The notes beneath the pieces were generated by a model, which saw only the letters and a list, made by a program, of their open reading frames with translations, ran no database searches and was not told where the DNA came from. Position numbers and translations under genes: made by a program. A DNA stretch of 63,212 nucleotides from an uncultured Caryophanales bacterium (GTDB taxonomy: Bacteria > Bacillota_I > Bacilli_A > RFN20 > CAG-826), in contig CAMYVX010000005.1 of assembly GCA_947302535.1 (NCBI GenBank), positions 1-63,212 of the forward strand, given 5' to 3'. Numbering within the stretch: the stretch's first letter is position 1; the number at the start of each line of letters is the position of its first letter. Shown in pieces: positions 50,676 through 60,346 of the stretch.

Positions 50676-51098
50676 ATGAAATCTGCGTCTAAAGTAATGT
50701 ATTTATTAGGAAGGATCTTCAATATCATTAGCCTTGTTATTTGTTTTGTCGGCTTAGTTCTTTCCATTCTTGCAGTGATTTTTTCAAAAGACATCTACGA
50801 AAGTATGAAAGGTCATTATCCAACAAACTGGACTGAAGCTAGTGTGAGATCTACCGCGGTTGGCTCAATTGTGATGTCAGCCTTCTTATTCCTTATCTGT
50901 TTAGTGGTTCTTATCATTGCCTTAAAAGCATTAAAGAGTTTAGAAAACGATGACACAAATAGTACACCTCACGTTGTCTTAATTGTCATTGGCGTTTTCT
51001 TCCAAATCTTCTATCTTCTAGGTGGAGTATTTGGACTTATTGATGCTGAGAACCGTATTCGTGACGAAGCACTTAAAAAGAATAACGAAGAAAAATAG
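50676..51098 (+). CDS. small membrane protein of unknown function
   Basis: Three TM-like segments; CGGAGG upstream. Confidence 0.65.
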   Translation: MKSASKVMYLLGRIFNIISLVICFVGLVLSILAVIFSKDIYESMKGHYPTNWTEASVRSTAVGSIVMSAFLFLICLVVLIIALKALKSLENDDTNSTPHVVLIVIGVFFQIFYLLGGVFGLIDAENRIRDEALKKNNEEK

Positions 51099-51120
51099 GA
51101 AGGTTTACTTCCTTTTTTTC
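51097..51120 (+). terminator. rho-independent terminator
   Basis: aggaag-gttta-cttcct followed by TTTTTTTC. Confidence 0.7.
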
Positions 51121-51140
51121 TAGTTTATCGATAGAATAAA

Positions 51141-51929
51141 ATGGTGAATAAAATTAAAATTATTTTTGTTGATATTGACTGGACAATCTTAGATCATCAT
51201 AAGCATGATTTTGATTACGAAAGCATCTCTGCTTTAAATAAGGCACAAGAGAATGGGTGCCTTTTATATTTATGTACTGCTCGTCCTTATGAATCTGTAA
51301 GAAAGACCAATCTACTTAACTACATGAAGCCAGATGGTCTTATTTGTACAAACGGGGCCACTGGATTTATTAATGATGAAGTAGTATTCGCAGATAATTT
51401 TCCAAAGGAAATCGTGAATAAAATTATCAAGGTTTGTAAGCAACATAATTTCACGTTAGAACTATCGACAGAAAAGCAACGTTTCTTCACTCAAGAAAGA
51501 AATGAATATGCGGATGCTTTCTTTGCAACATATGATGAAAAGATTCCGCTTATCAAAGAGAATTTTGATGATGTAAACGTTTCTGCAATTCTTTTGTTCT
51601 CTCCGAGAGACAAAGATGAAGAATTATTAAAAGAATTACCTAAAGAAATTAATTTGTTCCGATTTGCGGAATGCGCAGCGGATTTAAATATTTATCCATC
51701 TAGCAAAGCTAAAGGAATAGAAAGAATATTATCTATTCTAAATATTGATAAAAAATATGCGATGGGCATTGGAGATGATTATGGAGATATCCCAATGTTT
51801 GAAAGCGTCGGTTTAGCGGTTGCTATGGGCAACGCAGTTGAAGAGGCGAAAAATAAAGCTCACTTCATTTCTAAAAAAGTTGGTGAAAGCGGCGTTAAGT
51901 ACGCTTTAGAATATTTCAAACTAATTTAA
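51141..51929 (+). CDS. HAD superfamily hydrolase, Cof-like
   Basis: IIFVDIDWTILDHHKH, LICTNGATGF, AMGIGDDYGDIPMFESVGLAVAMGNA. GTG 51144 is an alternative start. Confidence 0.9.
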   Translation: MVNKIKIIFVDIDWTILDHHKHDFDYESISALNKAQENGCLLYLCTARPYESVRKTNLLNYMKPDGLICTNGATGFINDEVVFADNFPKEIVNKIIKVCKQHNFTLELSTEKQRFFTQERNEYADAFFATYDEKIPLIKENFDDVNVSAILLFSPRDKDEELLKELPKEINLFRFAECAADLNIYPSSKAKGIERILSILNIDKKYAMGIGDDYGDIPMFESVGLAVAMGNAVEEAKNKAHFISKKVGESGVKYALEYFKLI

Positions 51930-51997
51930 AATTGGCGATTATAAAATTTTCTAACTTTGTTATTGATAGTTTTCTTGTGGAAAAATAAAATAAAAGT

Positions 51998-53407
51998 ATG
52001 AAAAAGAACGTCGGAGTGTTATTTCCAGTAGCCTCTCTTCCTTCCAACCATGGGATTGGAGACTTTGGAGATTCTTGTTACACATTTATCAAATGGTTGA
52101 AAAAACATCATTATAGTTATTGGCAAATCTTGCCTCTTAACCCATTGGGTCCAGGTAATTCACCTTATATGTCTACCTGCTCTGAAGCGATTGATGTCCG
52201 TTACATCTCTTTAGATTATTTAAAGAAAGAAGGTTTATTGGACGAAGTTCCTGATTATCGTAAGACATCAACATTCATTCGTTTCCAAGCATGCTTAGAC
52301 TTTAAAGTGAAATATTTAAAGAAAGCTTTTGAAAAATATATGCAAGGACCCACTAATGGATTAAAGAAATTTAAAACAAAGAATCCATGGGCTACACATT
52401 ACGCAACATATTTAGTATTTAAAAAAGTTAATCACGGCGCTAAGTGGAACGAATGGCCAGCTTATCAAATGAATTATTTTGATAAACACAACAAAGCTCC
52501 AAGACAATATCAAAAAGAAATAGATTTCCAAATCTTCATGCAATATATTGCGGCCAAGCAATGGAAAAACGTTCTTTCCTTTGCTAGAAGAAAGAGTATT
52601 AAGTTAATCGCAGATTGCCCATTCTATGTGGGTTATGACTCCACGGATTGTTGGATGCATAAAGATCAATTCTTATTCGATGAAAAATATAACCCCACAA
52701 TGGTCTCAGGAGTTCCACCGGATGTCTTCTCTGATGTTGGACAATTATGGGGCACCCCAATCTTTGACTTCAACAAGATGAAAGAAGATAATTATTCCTT
52801 CTTAGTTAACCGCATTGGTTTTATTGCTAAGACTTGTGATTTATTAAGACTAGACCATTTCCGCGCTTGGGATACATATTGTGTAATTCCAGCAGAAGAT
52901 AGCGATGCTAAGCGCGGTCGTTGGGAAGTTGGCCCGCGTTATGAATTCTTCGATAATCTATATAAAAAGTACCCAAAAATCAACTTAATTGCCGAAGATT
53001 TGGGCGATTTATTCCCTGGCGTTCATGAATTAAGAGACCATTATAATCTTCCTGGAATGTTTATCTATGAATTTACTATTTTTGATTGGGAGGCCTTCCC
53101 AACAGAAAGACAAATTGTTTATCCAGGAACCCATGATAACCAAACTTTATATGGTTGGTATAAGTCTTTAACTGATGAGCAAAAAGATATGATTAATCGT
53201 CGTTTGAATTATCCAAAGAATTTATATCAAGCCATCTTTGATTATATCTGGAATGCGAAGAGTTTATTTACCATTTTCCAATTACAAGATTTATTGAGAA
53301 TTGATGATAAAGGCAGGTTAAATTATCCAGGCACAATTGGAGATCCTAACTGGTGCTTTAAACTAAAAGATTTCTCGAAATTAAAGAACGTTAAATACGG
53401 TCAATAA
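51998..53407 (+). CDS. malQ: 4-alpha-glucanotransferase
   Basis: GVLFPVASLPSNHGIGDFGDSCYTFIKWLKKHHYSYWQILPLNPLGPGNSPYMS, LLRLDHFRAWDTYCVIPA, VYPGTHDNQTLYGWY. Confidence 0.95.
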   Translation: MKKNVGVLFPVASLPSNHGIGDFGDSCYTFIKWLKKHHYSYWQILPLNPLGPGNSPYMSTCSEAIDVRYISLDYLKKEGLLDEVPDYRKTSTFIRFQACLDFKVKYLKKAFEKYMQGPTNGLKKFKTKNPWATHYATYLVFKKVNHGAKWNEWPAYQMNYFDKHNKAPRQYQKEIDFQIFMQYIAAKQWKNVLSFARRKSIKLIADCPFYVGYDSTDCWMHKDQFLFDEKYNPTMVSGVPPDVFSDVGQLWGTPIFDFNKMKEDNYSFLVNRIGFIAKTCDLLRLDHFRAWDTYCVIPAEDSDAKRGRWEVGPRYEFFDNLYKKYPKINLIAEDLGDLFPGVHELRDHYNLPGMFIYEFTIFDWEAFPTERQIVYPGTHDNQTLYGWYKSLTDEQKDMINRRLNYPKNLYQAIFDYIWNAKSLFTIFQLQDLLRIDDKGRLNYPGTIGDPNWCFKLKDFSKLKNVKYGQ

Positions 53408-53412
53408 ATAAT

Positions 53413-53446
53413 AACTCTCTACCAAAAAAGTAGGGAGTTTTCTTTT
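53413..53446 (+). terminator. rho-independent terminator
   Basis: aactctctac/gtagggagtt stem followed by TTCTTTT. Confidence 0.65.
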
Positions 53447-53543
53447 GCTTAAGCAAAATGTTAAATTAGGTTATTTCTTTCATATTAAAAAAGTTATTTA
53501 ACTTTTTATTGTATACTTTTAAAATTAATTGTAGAATAATCAT

Positions 53544-54395
53544 ATGGAAAATACAATTAACCAAGAACAATTTAATGAACTATTACAAAAAGAAGACAAG
53601 ACTAGTCTAGATTCTTTTGCTATTGCTAAATATTACTATGCTCAAAAAAACTATGAAGCCTGTTTTCAATACGCCTATCGTGCTTCCTTTGGGGTTGATC
53701 ATGAAGCATCGCTATTTGTTGGCGAATTGTATTTAAAAGGCCTTGGCGTCGAACAAGATATTCAAAAAGCGCTTTATTATTTGAATAAGGCTATCGAGCT
53801 TGGTAGCCAAGAAGCTAAACTAATTCTCGCCAAACTCTATTTAAGCGGCGAAGGCGTTGAGAAGAACGAAGAAAAAGCTTTTGAATTGATTAATCAAGTT
53901 GCCGAACAAAACAATGTTTCAGCTTTAAAGAAATTAGCGGAAATGTATCTTGATGGATGTGGCGTCGAAAAGAACGAAGAAAAATACTTGGAAATTCTAT
54001 TCTATTGTCGCGATCTTGGCCTGGCCGAAACAAATTACTACATAGGTATGTGTTATTTGCAGGGGCGTGGTGTTTCTAAAGATACGAATAAGGCTTTCCA
54101 ATATTTCAATAATGGAAAAGACCAAAAAGATGCAAAATGTTATTACATGCTTGGGCTTATGTATTCGCAGGGCGAGGGTGTAGAAAAAGACCACGCTCGT
54201 GCCTCATACTGGTTTACACTGGCCGCTAATAACGGAGAGAAAAGAGCTATGTATAATTTGGGTGTCTATTATGAGAATGGTATTTATCTTACAAAAGACC
54301 TCGATAAAGCTATTTATTGGTACACTAAAGCAAGCGAATTAGGCTTCCAAAAAGCTGGTGAAAGATTAACGATAATAACAAATAGTGAAAAATAG
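53544..54395 (+). CDS. SEL1-like (TPR) repeat protein
   Basis: Repeats such as LYLSGEGVEKNEEKAFELI, MYLDGCGVEKNEEKYLEIL, MYSQGEGVEKDHARASYWFTLAANNGEKRAMYNLGVYYENG. Confidence 0.9.
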   Translation: MENTINQEQFNELLQKEDKTSLDSFAIAKYYYAQKNYEACFQYAYRASFGVDHEASLFVGELYLKGLGVEQDIQKALYYLNKAIELGSQEAKLILAKLYLSGEGVEKNEEKAFELINQVAEQNNVSALKKLAEMYLDGCGVEKNEEKYLEILFYCRDLGLAETNYYIGMCYLQGRGVSKDTNKAFQYFNNGKDQKDAKCYYMLGLMYSQGEGVEKDHARASYWFTLAANNGEKRAMYNLGVYYENGIYLTKDLDKAIYWYTKASELGFQKAGERLTIITNSEK

Positions 54396-54470
54396 TGTGT
54401 TTTTTATAAAAAAATTCTTCATGAGCGCGTAAACTCGTGTATAATAAACTACGTATAGGAACTTTGTATT

Positions 54471-55634
54471 ATGGAAAAGAAACTTAAAATTACTCGTAAA
54501 CATTCTTTTGGCTCAGTTGTGATGTTCTTTTTGTGCCTCATAATGTGCTCAACATTCATTCTTTCATTCTTCGCTACTCCGTGGCTTCAATACAAGATTG
54601 GATATAGTGGCGAAAGCGGCTCATTAATCGGTCTAGATTTTATTTTCCGTATCACCGATAGATTTGCTGGCACTAATTTAAATAGACAAAGTTTCATCAT
54701 GTTCAACCAATACTATAGAAGTTTAGCTGATAAGTTCTCTAGCCCATTCTTTGTTAATACAATTTATACTGTGTTCTCCTATGCTTTGCCATTCATTTAT
54801 ATCTTTAGCATTATTTGGGTTTTCTATTTCTTCGTAACTGCTTTAGTTTATTTGTTCAATGGACGTATATCCTCTGGCGGCATTCCTATTGGAATGAGTA
54901 TCTCTCATTTCATTCTTACTGCCATTACTAGTGGTGGAGCCTTCTTTATTGGCTTCTATACCAATCATATTGAAGGCTTAATTAGAGCCGCTGGTTATTC
55001 TGCCTATGTAGCTTCCGATTTCAATTACTTATGGCCGATTATTTATCTATCAGTTTCGTTTGTTTGTATCGTTCTTATGATTGTCGTTAAGTGCACAACT
55101 TATGGCAAACATCGTATTTGGTATGAAGATTCTGATTTAGGAAATTATGTTGCTAGAAATAATCGTGGTTTAACAGTTGCCAATCCCGCTATGGCCGCAG
55201 CGGCTTTCCCATCATCTGTTAACATTAATGTTAATAAAGGCGAAGAAGGCAGCAAATATGTTGGTGAGAATTCTGTTACAAAACTAACCTATAAAACCGC
55301 AACTGGTTTGCCATATACACTTTCATATATTGGTGGTCATGCGTTTAGTGAAAACCAAAACTTAGTGACAGCTATTATTCCAAGCGGTATTGAAAGCTTG
55401 GGTAAAGGTGCCTTTGCTAACTGCGGATCTTTAAGAATTGTTTCCATTCCTACTTCTGTGAAACAAATTGGCACAAACTGTTTCTTCAACTGCGCCAATA
55501 TTCAAAGAATTAATTATTCCGGAACCAAGGAACAATGGAGACACATTAAAAGAGGTAATAACTGGCTTTATAAAGCTGGTACCAGTGTTGTTATTTGTAC
55601 TGACGGAAGTATTTTAGTTAACCCTGTGAAATAA
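54471..55634 (+). CDS. membrane protein with C-terminal BspA-like leucine-rich repeats (LRR_5)
   Basis: N-terminal TM segments, then ISYIGGHAFSENQNLVTAIIPSGIESLGKGAFANCGSLRIVSIPTSVKQIGTNCFFNCANIQRINYSGTKEQW. Confidence 0.8.
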   Translation: MEKKLKITRKHSFGSVVMFFLCLIMCSTFILSFFATPWLQYKIGYSGESGSLIGLDFIFRITDRFAGTNLNRQSFIMFNQYYRSLADKFSSPFFVNTIYTVFSYALPFIYIFSIIWVFYFFVTALVYLFNGRISSGGIPIGMSISHFILTAITSGGAFFIGFYTNHIEGLIRAAGYSAYVASDFNYLWPIIYLSVSFVCIVLMIVVKCTTYGKHRIWYEDSDLGNYVARNNRGLTVANPAMAAAAFPSSVNINVNKGEEGSKYVGENSVTKLTYKTATGLPYTLSYIGGHAFSENQNLVTAIIPSGIESLGKGAFANCGSLRIVSIPTSVKQIGTNCFFNCANIQRINYSGTKEQWRHIKRGNNWLYKAGTSVVICTDGSILVNPVK

Positions 55635-55714
55635 AATATTTCTATTTCTACTAGACAATTATTAATTGTGTGGTAGAATACTAATGCTCTTAGGAGCGTA
55701 ACTCACGAATAGTG

Positions 55715-55743
55715 GAGTGACCAAATGGCCACTCTTTGTTTTT
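55715..55743 (+). promoter_or_regulatory. hairpin plus U-tract in the leader of rimP-nusA operon (putative attenuator)
   Basis: gagtgacc-aaat-ggccactc (one A-C mismatch) followed by TTTGTTTTT, 14 nt before the rimP ATG. Confidence 0.55.
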
Positions 55744-55756
55744 AAAGGAGATGTAG

Positions 55757-56215
55757 ATGGAAAAAGAAAAACTTGAAGAACTATTACGAAACAAACTTCT
55801 TGAATTCGATTATGAATTAGTTTCTTTAACTATCTCTTATAGCAAGGATGATATGCTTGTTTCTCTTGTTATTGATCGTGTGGCTCCTATTGATATGGAA
55901 GCTATTAGCGAAGTATCTATGAAAGTCTCAGAATACTTTGATGAAATAGATCCATTTGATAGAGCGTACACTCTCGATATTTCTTCTTTAGGGGCAGAAA
56001 AACCCTTAAAAATCCAAGATTTATCGAAATATTTATCTTCTTACATTCATGTTCATCTTATTAATCCTATTGCAGGAGAGAACATTTATGAAGGAGATTT
56101 GGTTGATGTGAAAGAAGATACAATCACGCTATCTTATCGCATTAAGACCAGAACCAAATTAGTTGATATAGCAAAAGCAAATATATCAAAAATACGTTTA
56201 GCAATTAAATTTTAG
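55757..56215 (+). CDS. rimP: ribosome maturation factor RimP
   Basis: Position upstream of nusA; LEVSSLGAEKPL-like motif (YTLDISSLGAEKPLKIQDLSKYLSSYIHVHL). Confidence 0.88.
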   Translation: MEKEKLEELLRNKLLEFDYELVSLTISYSKDDMLVSLVIDRVAPIDMEAISEVSMKVSEYFDEIDPFDRAYTLDISSLGAEKPLKIQDLSKYLSSYIHVHLINPIAGENIYEGDLVDVKEDTITLSYRIKTRTKLVDIAKANISKIRLAIKF

Positions 56216-56229
56216 CAAGGAGAAAAATT

Positions 56230-57909
56230 ATGGCTATTAACGCACCAGAACTATTTGAAGCTTTGGACGCTATTGAATCCACAAAAGGAATCAGTAAAGA
56301 ATCCGTGATTCAAGCATTGACTGAAGCTATTAGTAAAGGTTTTCGCAAAAAGCTCGGTGGAGACGATGCTCTTGTGAAAGTGGAATTCCATCCAGAAAAC
56401 GGAACAATTGAATTAGCGCAAATTAAGAAAGTCGTCGATGAAGTCGAAGATGATTTCTTAGAAATCAGTGTGGAAGACGCTAACGAAGAAGCAAAGGGTA
56501 AGAAGAAATACAAAGCCGGTGATGATTTTGAGATTCCTACAGACATCAACGCTTTAGATAAAGCCACCCTTTTATCCATTAAATCTGTTTTCCGTCAAAA
56601 ATTCTCAGAAGCGGAAAAATCAGTTTTATTAGAGAATTTTAAAGACAAGATTGGCACGATGATTACTGGTCGAGTTGAGACTGTTGATGAAAAAGGTGCT
56701 TCCGTTAACATTGGAAGAACTTCTGTATTTTTACAGAAGAGCCAAATGATTGGCGATGAAAAATTCTTCCCAGGCGATACTATTCGTTTATATGTTGTTG
56801 GTGTCGATTCCTCTTCTAAAGGCGGAGCAAGAATTTTGGTCTCTCGTTCCAATGAGGGTTTCTTACGTTGCTTATTCAATGAAGAAATTAGAGAAATCTA
56901 TGATGGCACAATTATTATTAAAGGTATCGCACGCGAAGCAGCCGAACGCAGTAAAGTTGCTGTCTACACTAATAATTTAGATGTTGATCCTGCTGGTGCA
57001 TGTATCGGACAAAATGGTAGCCGTATTCAAAAGATCGTTACTCAATTAGGTAATGGTTCTAATAAAGAAAAAATTGACATTATCGCTTATAGCGACAACC
57101 CTGGTTTATTCATTATGGAATCTCTTAAACCAGCAACCGTTAGCGGTATTGTTTATGATGAAGAAAAGAAAACCGCGACTGCAGTTGTTAAAGAAGAATA
57201 TTTATCTTTAGCTATTGGTCGTCGCGGCGCTAATGTTCGTTTAGCAGTTCGTTTAACTGGCTATAACATCGATATCAAGACTGAAGAAGCTGCTTTGGCG
57301 GAAGGTTTTGCTTATCAAACCTATGAAGAATTACAAGCTGCTGAACTTGCTAAAGAACAAGAAAAACGCTTACAAAAAGCTCAAGAAGAATATTTGGCTA
57401 AACAAAAAGCCCTTCTTGGCGAAGAAAAGAAAGAGGAAGTGGAAGAAGAAAAAGGTTTACCACTCCCAGAAGGCTATGTCAATCCTATGGACCGTGTCTA
57501 TGAAGATGAAGTCACAAGCGATATTGATGAAGCCTTGAAATCTCAAGTTGAAGAAGAAGATCTTGAAGAAGTTATACCTTCTAAAGAAGAAGCTCCAGCT
57601 GAAGAAAAGAAAGAAGAAATTAAAGTTCAAGATGTTAAGACAACAACAACCTTATCTGATCTCGAACAATCCTTAGAAGAAGATAAGAAATCTACACGTA
57701 ATGTGAAGAGAAGTAAAAAATCTTCTAAGAAAGAAGAAGAGGAAGATAATGTTCAAGTGTTCAAACACGATCCTTCTCAAAATATGTCCATCTATACTGA
57801 TGAAGAATTAGCGGAAATGGAAAAAGAAGAGGAAGAAGATAATTACGAGTCTGATGAAGACATCGATTACGATGAATACGATGAATATTACGATGACGAT
57901 AACCGCTAA
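56230..57909 (+). CDS. nusA: transcription termination/antitermination protein NusA
   Basis: EALDAIESTKGISKESVIQALTEAI, KH region DPAGACIGQNGSRIQKIVTQL, LAIGRRGANVRLAVRLTGYNIDI; long acidic C-terminal tail. Confidence 0.96.
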   Translation: MAINAPELFEALDAIESTKGISKESVIQALTEAISKGFRKKLGGDDALVKVEFHPENGTIELAQIKKVVDEVEDDFLEISVEDANEEAKGKKKYKAGDDFEIPTDINALDKATLLSIKSVFRQKFSEAEKSVLLENFKDKIGTMITGRVETVDEKGASVNIGRTSVFLQKSQMIGDEKFFPGDTIRLYVVGVDSSSKGGARILVSRSNEGFLRCLFNEEIREIYDGTIIIKGIAREAAERSKVAVYTNNLDVDPAGACIGQNGSRIQKIVTQLGNGSNKEKIDIIAYSDNPGLFIMESLKPATVSGIVYDEEKKTATAVVKEEYLSLAIGRRGANVRLAVRLTGYNIDIKTEEAALAEGFAYQTYEELQAAELAKEQEKRLQKAQEEYLAKQKALLGEEKKEEVEEEKGLPLPEGYVNPMDRVYEDEVTSDIDEALKSQVEEEDLEEVIPSKEEAPAEEKKEEIKVQDVKTTTTLSDLEQSLEEDKKSTRNVKRSKKSSKKEEEEDNVQVFKHDPSQNMSIYTDEELAEMEKEEEEDNYESDEDIDYDEYDEYYDDDNR

Positions 57910-58157
57910 TGAATGTTATTGTCCGTATGTCTATTGTTAGTCGAAAAATCCTTGCACGAAACGAGATGTTTCGTATCGTCAAAACAAAAGACAAACAAAT
58001 TATCATCGATGATACTTATAAGGTCCAAGGTCGTGGAGCTTATCTTGAGAAAGATAAGGACATAATCTTGCTTGCAAAAAAGAAGAATTCTTTGGCTCGT
58101 GCTTTAAAGTGTGAAGTCAAAGAAGACACATATTTAGAATTATTAAAACGTTTATAA
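57909..58157 (+). CDS. rnpM: YlxR/RnpM-like (DUF448) protein
   Basis: FRIVKTKDKQIIIDDTYKVQGRGAYLEKDKDIILLAKKKNSLARALK; between nusA and infB. Confidence 0.85.
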   Translation: MNVIVRMSIVSRKILARNEMFRIVKTKDKQIIIDDTYKVQGRGAYLEKDKDIILLAKKKNSLARALKCEVKEDTYLELLKRL

Positions 58158-58175
58158 AAGAAAGAAGGTGTTGAT

Positions 58176-60014
58176 ATGGGTAAAAAGGATAGAAATGATA
58201 ACAAGCAACGTGAAACGAATGTTTCCACAAAAGTGAAAGCTGATAAAGTTCAAGCCAAAGTCAACGGTGGTGTCTTTGTTTATACAGGCGCTATTAGTAC
58301 AAACGAATTAGCTAAATCACTTAATGTTCCTGTTTCTGACATTATTAAGTTCTTGTTCTTACAAGGCAAAATGGTGACTATCAACACTGTTTTAGATGAT
58401 GAACTAATTGGTTTAGTTTGTTTAGAATTTGGTTATGACTTCCAGAAGAAAGTCATTGTCGCCGCCGAGAACTTTGAAGATTTAGAAATCGACGATGATC
58501 CATCCAAGCTCAAACCACGTCCTGCTGTTGTAACTATCATGGGACACGTTGACCATGGTAAGACCACATTAATTGATGCTATTAGAAATTCACATCTTGT
58601 TGATGATGAAGTCGGTGGTATCTCTCAAGAGATTGGTGCTTACCAAAAAGAGATTAATGGTCAAAAGATTACCTTTATTGACACTCCAGGGCACGAAGCT
58701 TTCACACAAATGAGAGCTAGAGGTGCTGGCGTTACTGATATTGTTGTTTTGGTTGTTGCCGCTGATGATGGTGTTATGCCTCAGACTATTGAAGCAATTG
58801 ACCACGCTAAAGCTGCTGGTGTCCCAATTGTTGTCGCTATCAATAAAATTGATAAACCAGGAGCCGATCCTGAAAAAGTTAAGACCGAATTAATGGCTCA
58901 TGATGTTATTACTGAAGAATATGGTGGCGACGCTATTGCGGTGGAAATATCTGCGAAAAAGAAGACAAATATTGATGGCTTATTAGAAACAATTCTTTTA
59001 GTTAGTGAAATGAGAGAATTAAAAGCTAATCCAGATCGTTATGCTTTAGGAACAGTATTAGAAGCTAAACTTGATAAAAATGAAGGTCCAAAAGCTACTT
59101 TATTAGTGCAAAACGGAACCTTAAAAGAAGGAGACTTCTTAGTTGTTGGTACTTCCTATGGTAAGGCCCGTCGTATGACTAACGAATTCCGTAAGGTTCT
59201 TCAAGAAGCCTCTCCAAGTACCCCAGTCTCTGTTATTGGTATTACCGAAGTTCCACAAGCTGGAGATCGTTTTATGGCCTTTGCGCAAGAAGCTGAAGCT
59301 CGTGAAATCGCTTTAAAACGTAAAAGAATTAAAGAAGCTAAAGAAAGAGGAACAACTTCCGCTGCATCTTTAGATGATTTATATAATCTTGCTAAAGAAG
59401 GTGAGATTAAAAATCTCAACATTATTGTTAAAGCTGATTCTACTGGTTCAGCCGAAGCAGTCAAGTCCTCTTTAGAAAAACTCACTAACGACCAAGTGAA
59501 AATTAATATTGTACGTGCTACTAGCGGTGGTATTACTGAAAGCGATGTTCTTCTTGCTAGTGCTTCTCACGCGATTATCTATGGTTTTAATGTTCGTCCA
59601 GATGCGAGAACAAGAGCTAAAGCCGAAGAAGAAAAAGTGGAAATTAGATTACACCGTATCATCTATGCTTTAATTGAAGAGATTGAAGCGGCGATGAAAG
59701 GTATGCTTGCTCCTACTTATGAAGAGAATGTTACTGGCCAAGCAGAAATTAGACGTTTATTCAAAGTAAGCAAATTAGGAACAATTGCCGGATGTATGGT
59801 AACCGATGGCACAATTAAAGCTACTAATCCTATTCGTCTTATTAGGGACGGCATTGTTGTTTATGAAGGAAAGTTAGCCTCCTTACAAAGAGAAAAGGAT
59901 GCTGCTAAAGAAGTGAAGGCTGGATTTGAATGTGGTATGCTCATTGATGGCTTTAACGATATCAAAGAGAACGACATTATTGAAGGCTATGAAGTCGTGG
60001 AGAAAAGAGCGTAA
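58176..60014 (+). CDS. infB: translation initiation factor IF-2
   Basis: [78 protein letters not shown]. Confidence 0.98.
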   Translation: MGKKDRNDNKQRETNVSTKVKADKVQAKVNGGVFVYTGAISTNELAKSLNVPVSDIIKFLFLQGKMVTINTVLDDELIGLVCLEFGYDFQKKVIVAAENFEDLEIDDDPSKLKPRPAVVTIMGHVDHGKTTLIDAIRNSHLVDDEVGGISQEIGAYQKEINGQKITFIDTPGHEAFTQMRARGAGVTDIVVLVVAADDGVMPQTIEAIDHAKAAGVPIVVAINKIDKPGADPEKVKTELMAHDVITEEYGGDAIAVEISAKKKTNIDGLLETILLVSEMRELKANPDRYALGTVLEAKLDKNEGPKATLLVQNGTLKEGDFLVVGTSYGKARRMTNEFRKVLQEASPSTPVSVIGITEVPQAGDRFMAFAQEAEAREIALKRKRIKEAKERGTTSAASLDDLYNLAKEGEIKNLNIIVKADSTGSAEAVKSSLEKLTNDQVKINIVRATSGGITESDVLLASASHAIIYGFNVRPDARTRAKAEEEKVEIRLHRIIYALIEEIEAAMKGMLAPTYEENVTGQAEIRRLFKVSKLGTIAGCMVTDGTIKATNPIRLIRDGIVVYEGKLASLQREKDAAKEVKAGFECGMLIDGFNDIKENDIIEGYEVVEKRA

Positions 60015-60346
60015 TGGCTAATAAACAAGAGAGAATTGCGGCGATTATTAGAAAAAACATTGCTCAAATTATTCAAATGGAATTAAAAAATCCACATCTT
60101 GGATTTGTCTCAATTCCTGAAGTTAGAGTGAGCAAAGATTTTTCTTACGCGAAGATTTATGTATCTTTTATTAACGATAATGAAATCAAAGAAGGCATGG
60201 AAGTTCTTGAACATTCTAAAGGTTTCATCCGCTCCTCTTTAGCGAAAAAAATGGACACTCGCCGTGTCCCTGAATTAACTTTCGTTTTAGATGAAGGTTA
60301 TAAAAAAGAAGAAAGAATTAATGAAATATTAAATAATTTAAAGTGA
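60014..60346 (+). CDS. rbfA: ribosome-binding factor A
   Basis: RIAAIIRKNIAQIIQMELKNPHLGFVSIPEVRVSKDFSYAKIYVSF; follows infB. Confidence 0.95.
   Translation: MANKQERIAAIIRKNIAQIIQMELKNPHLGFVSIPEVRVSKDFSYAKIYVSFINDNEIKEGMEVLEHSKGFIRSSLAKKMDTRRVPELTFVLDEGYKKEERINEILNNLK

Noticed and set aside
57956-57974. 7-bp perfect inverted repeat ACGAAAC-GAGAT-GTTTCGT inside rnpM
   Set aside because: It lies in the coding sequence without a U-tract and is plausible by chance in AT-rich DNA.
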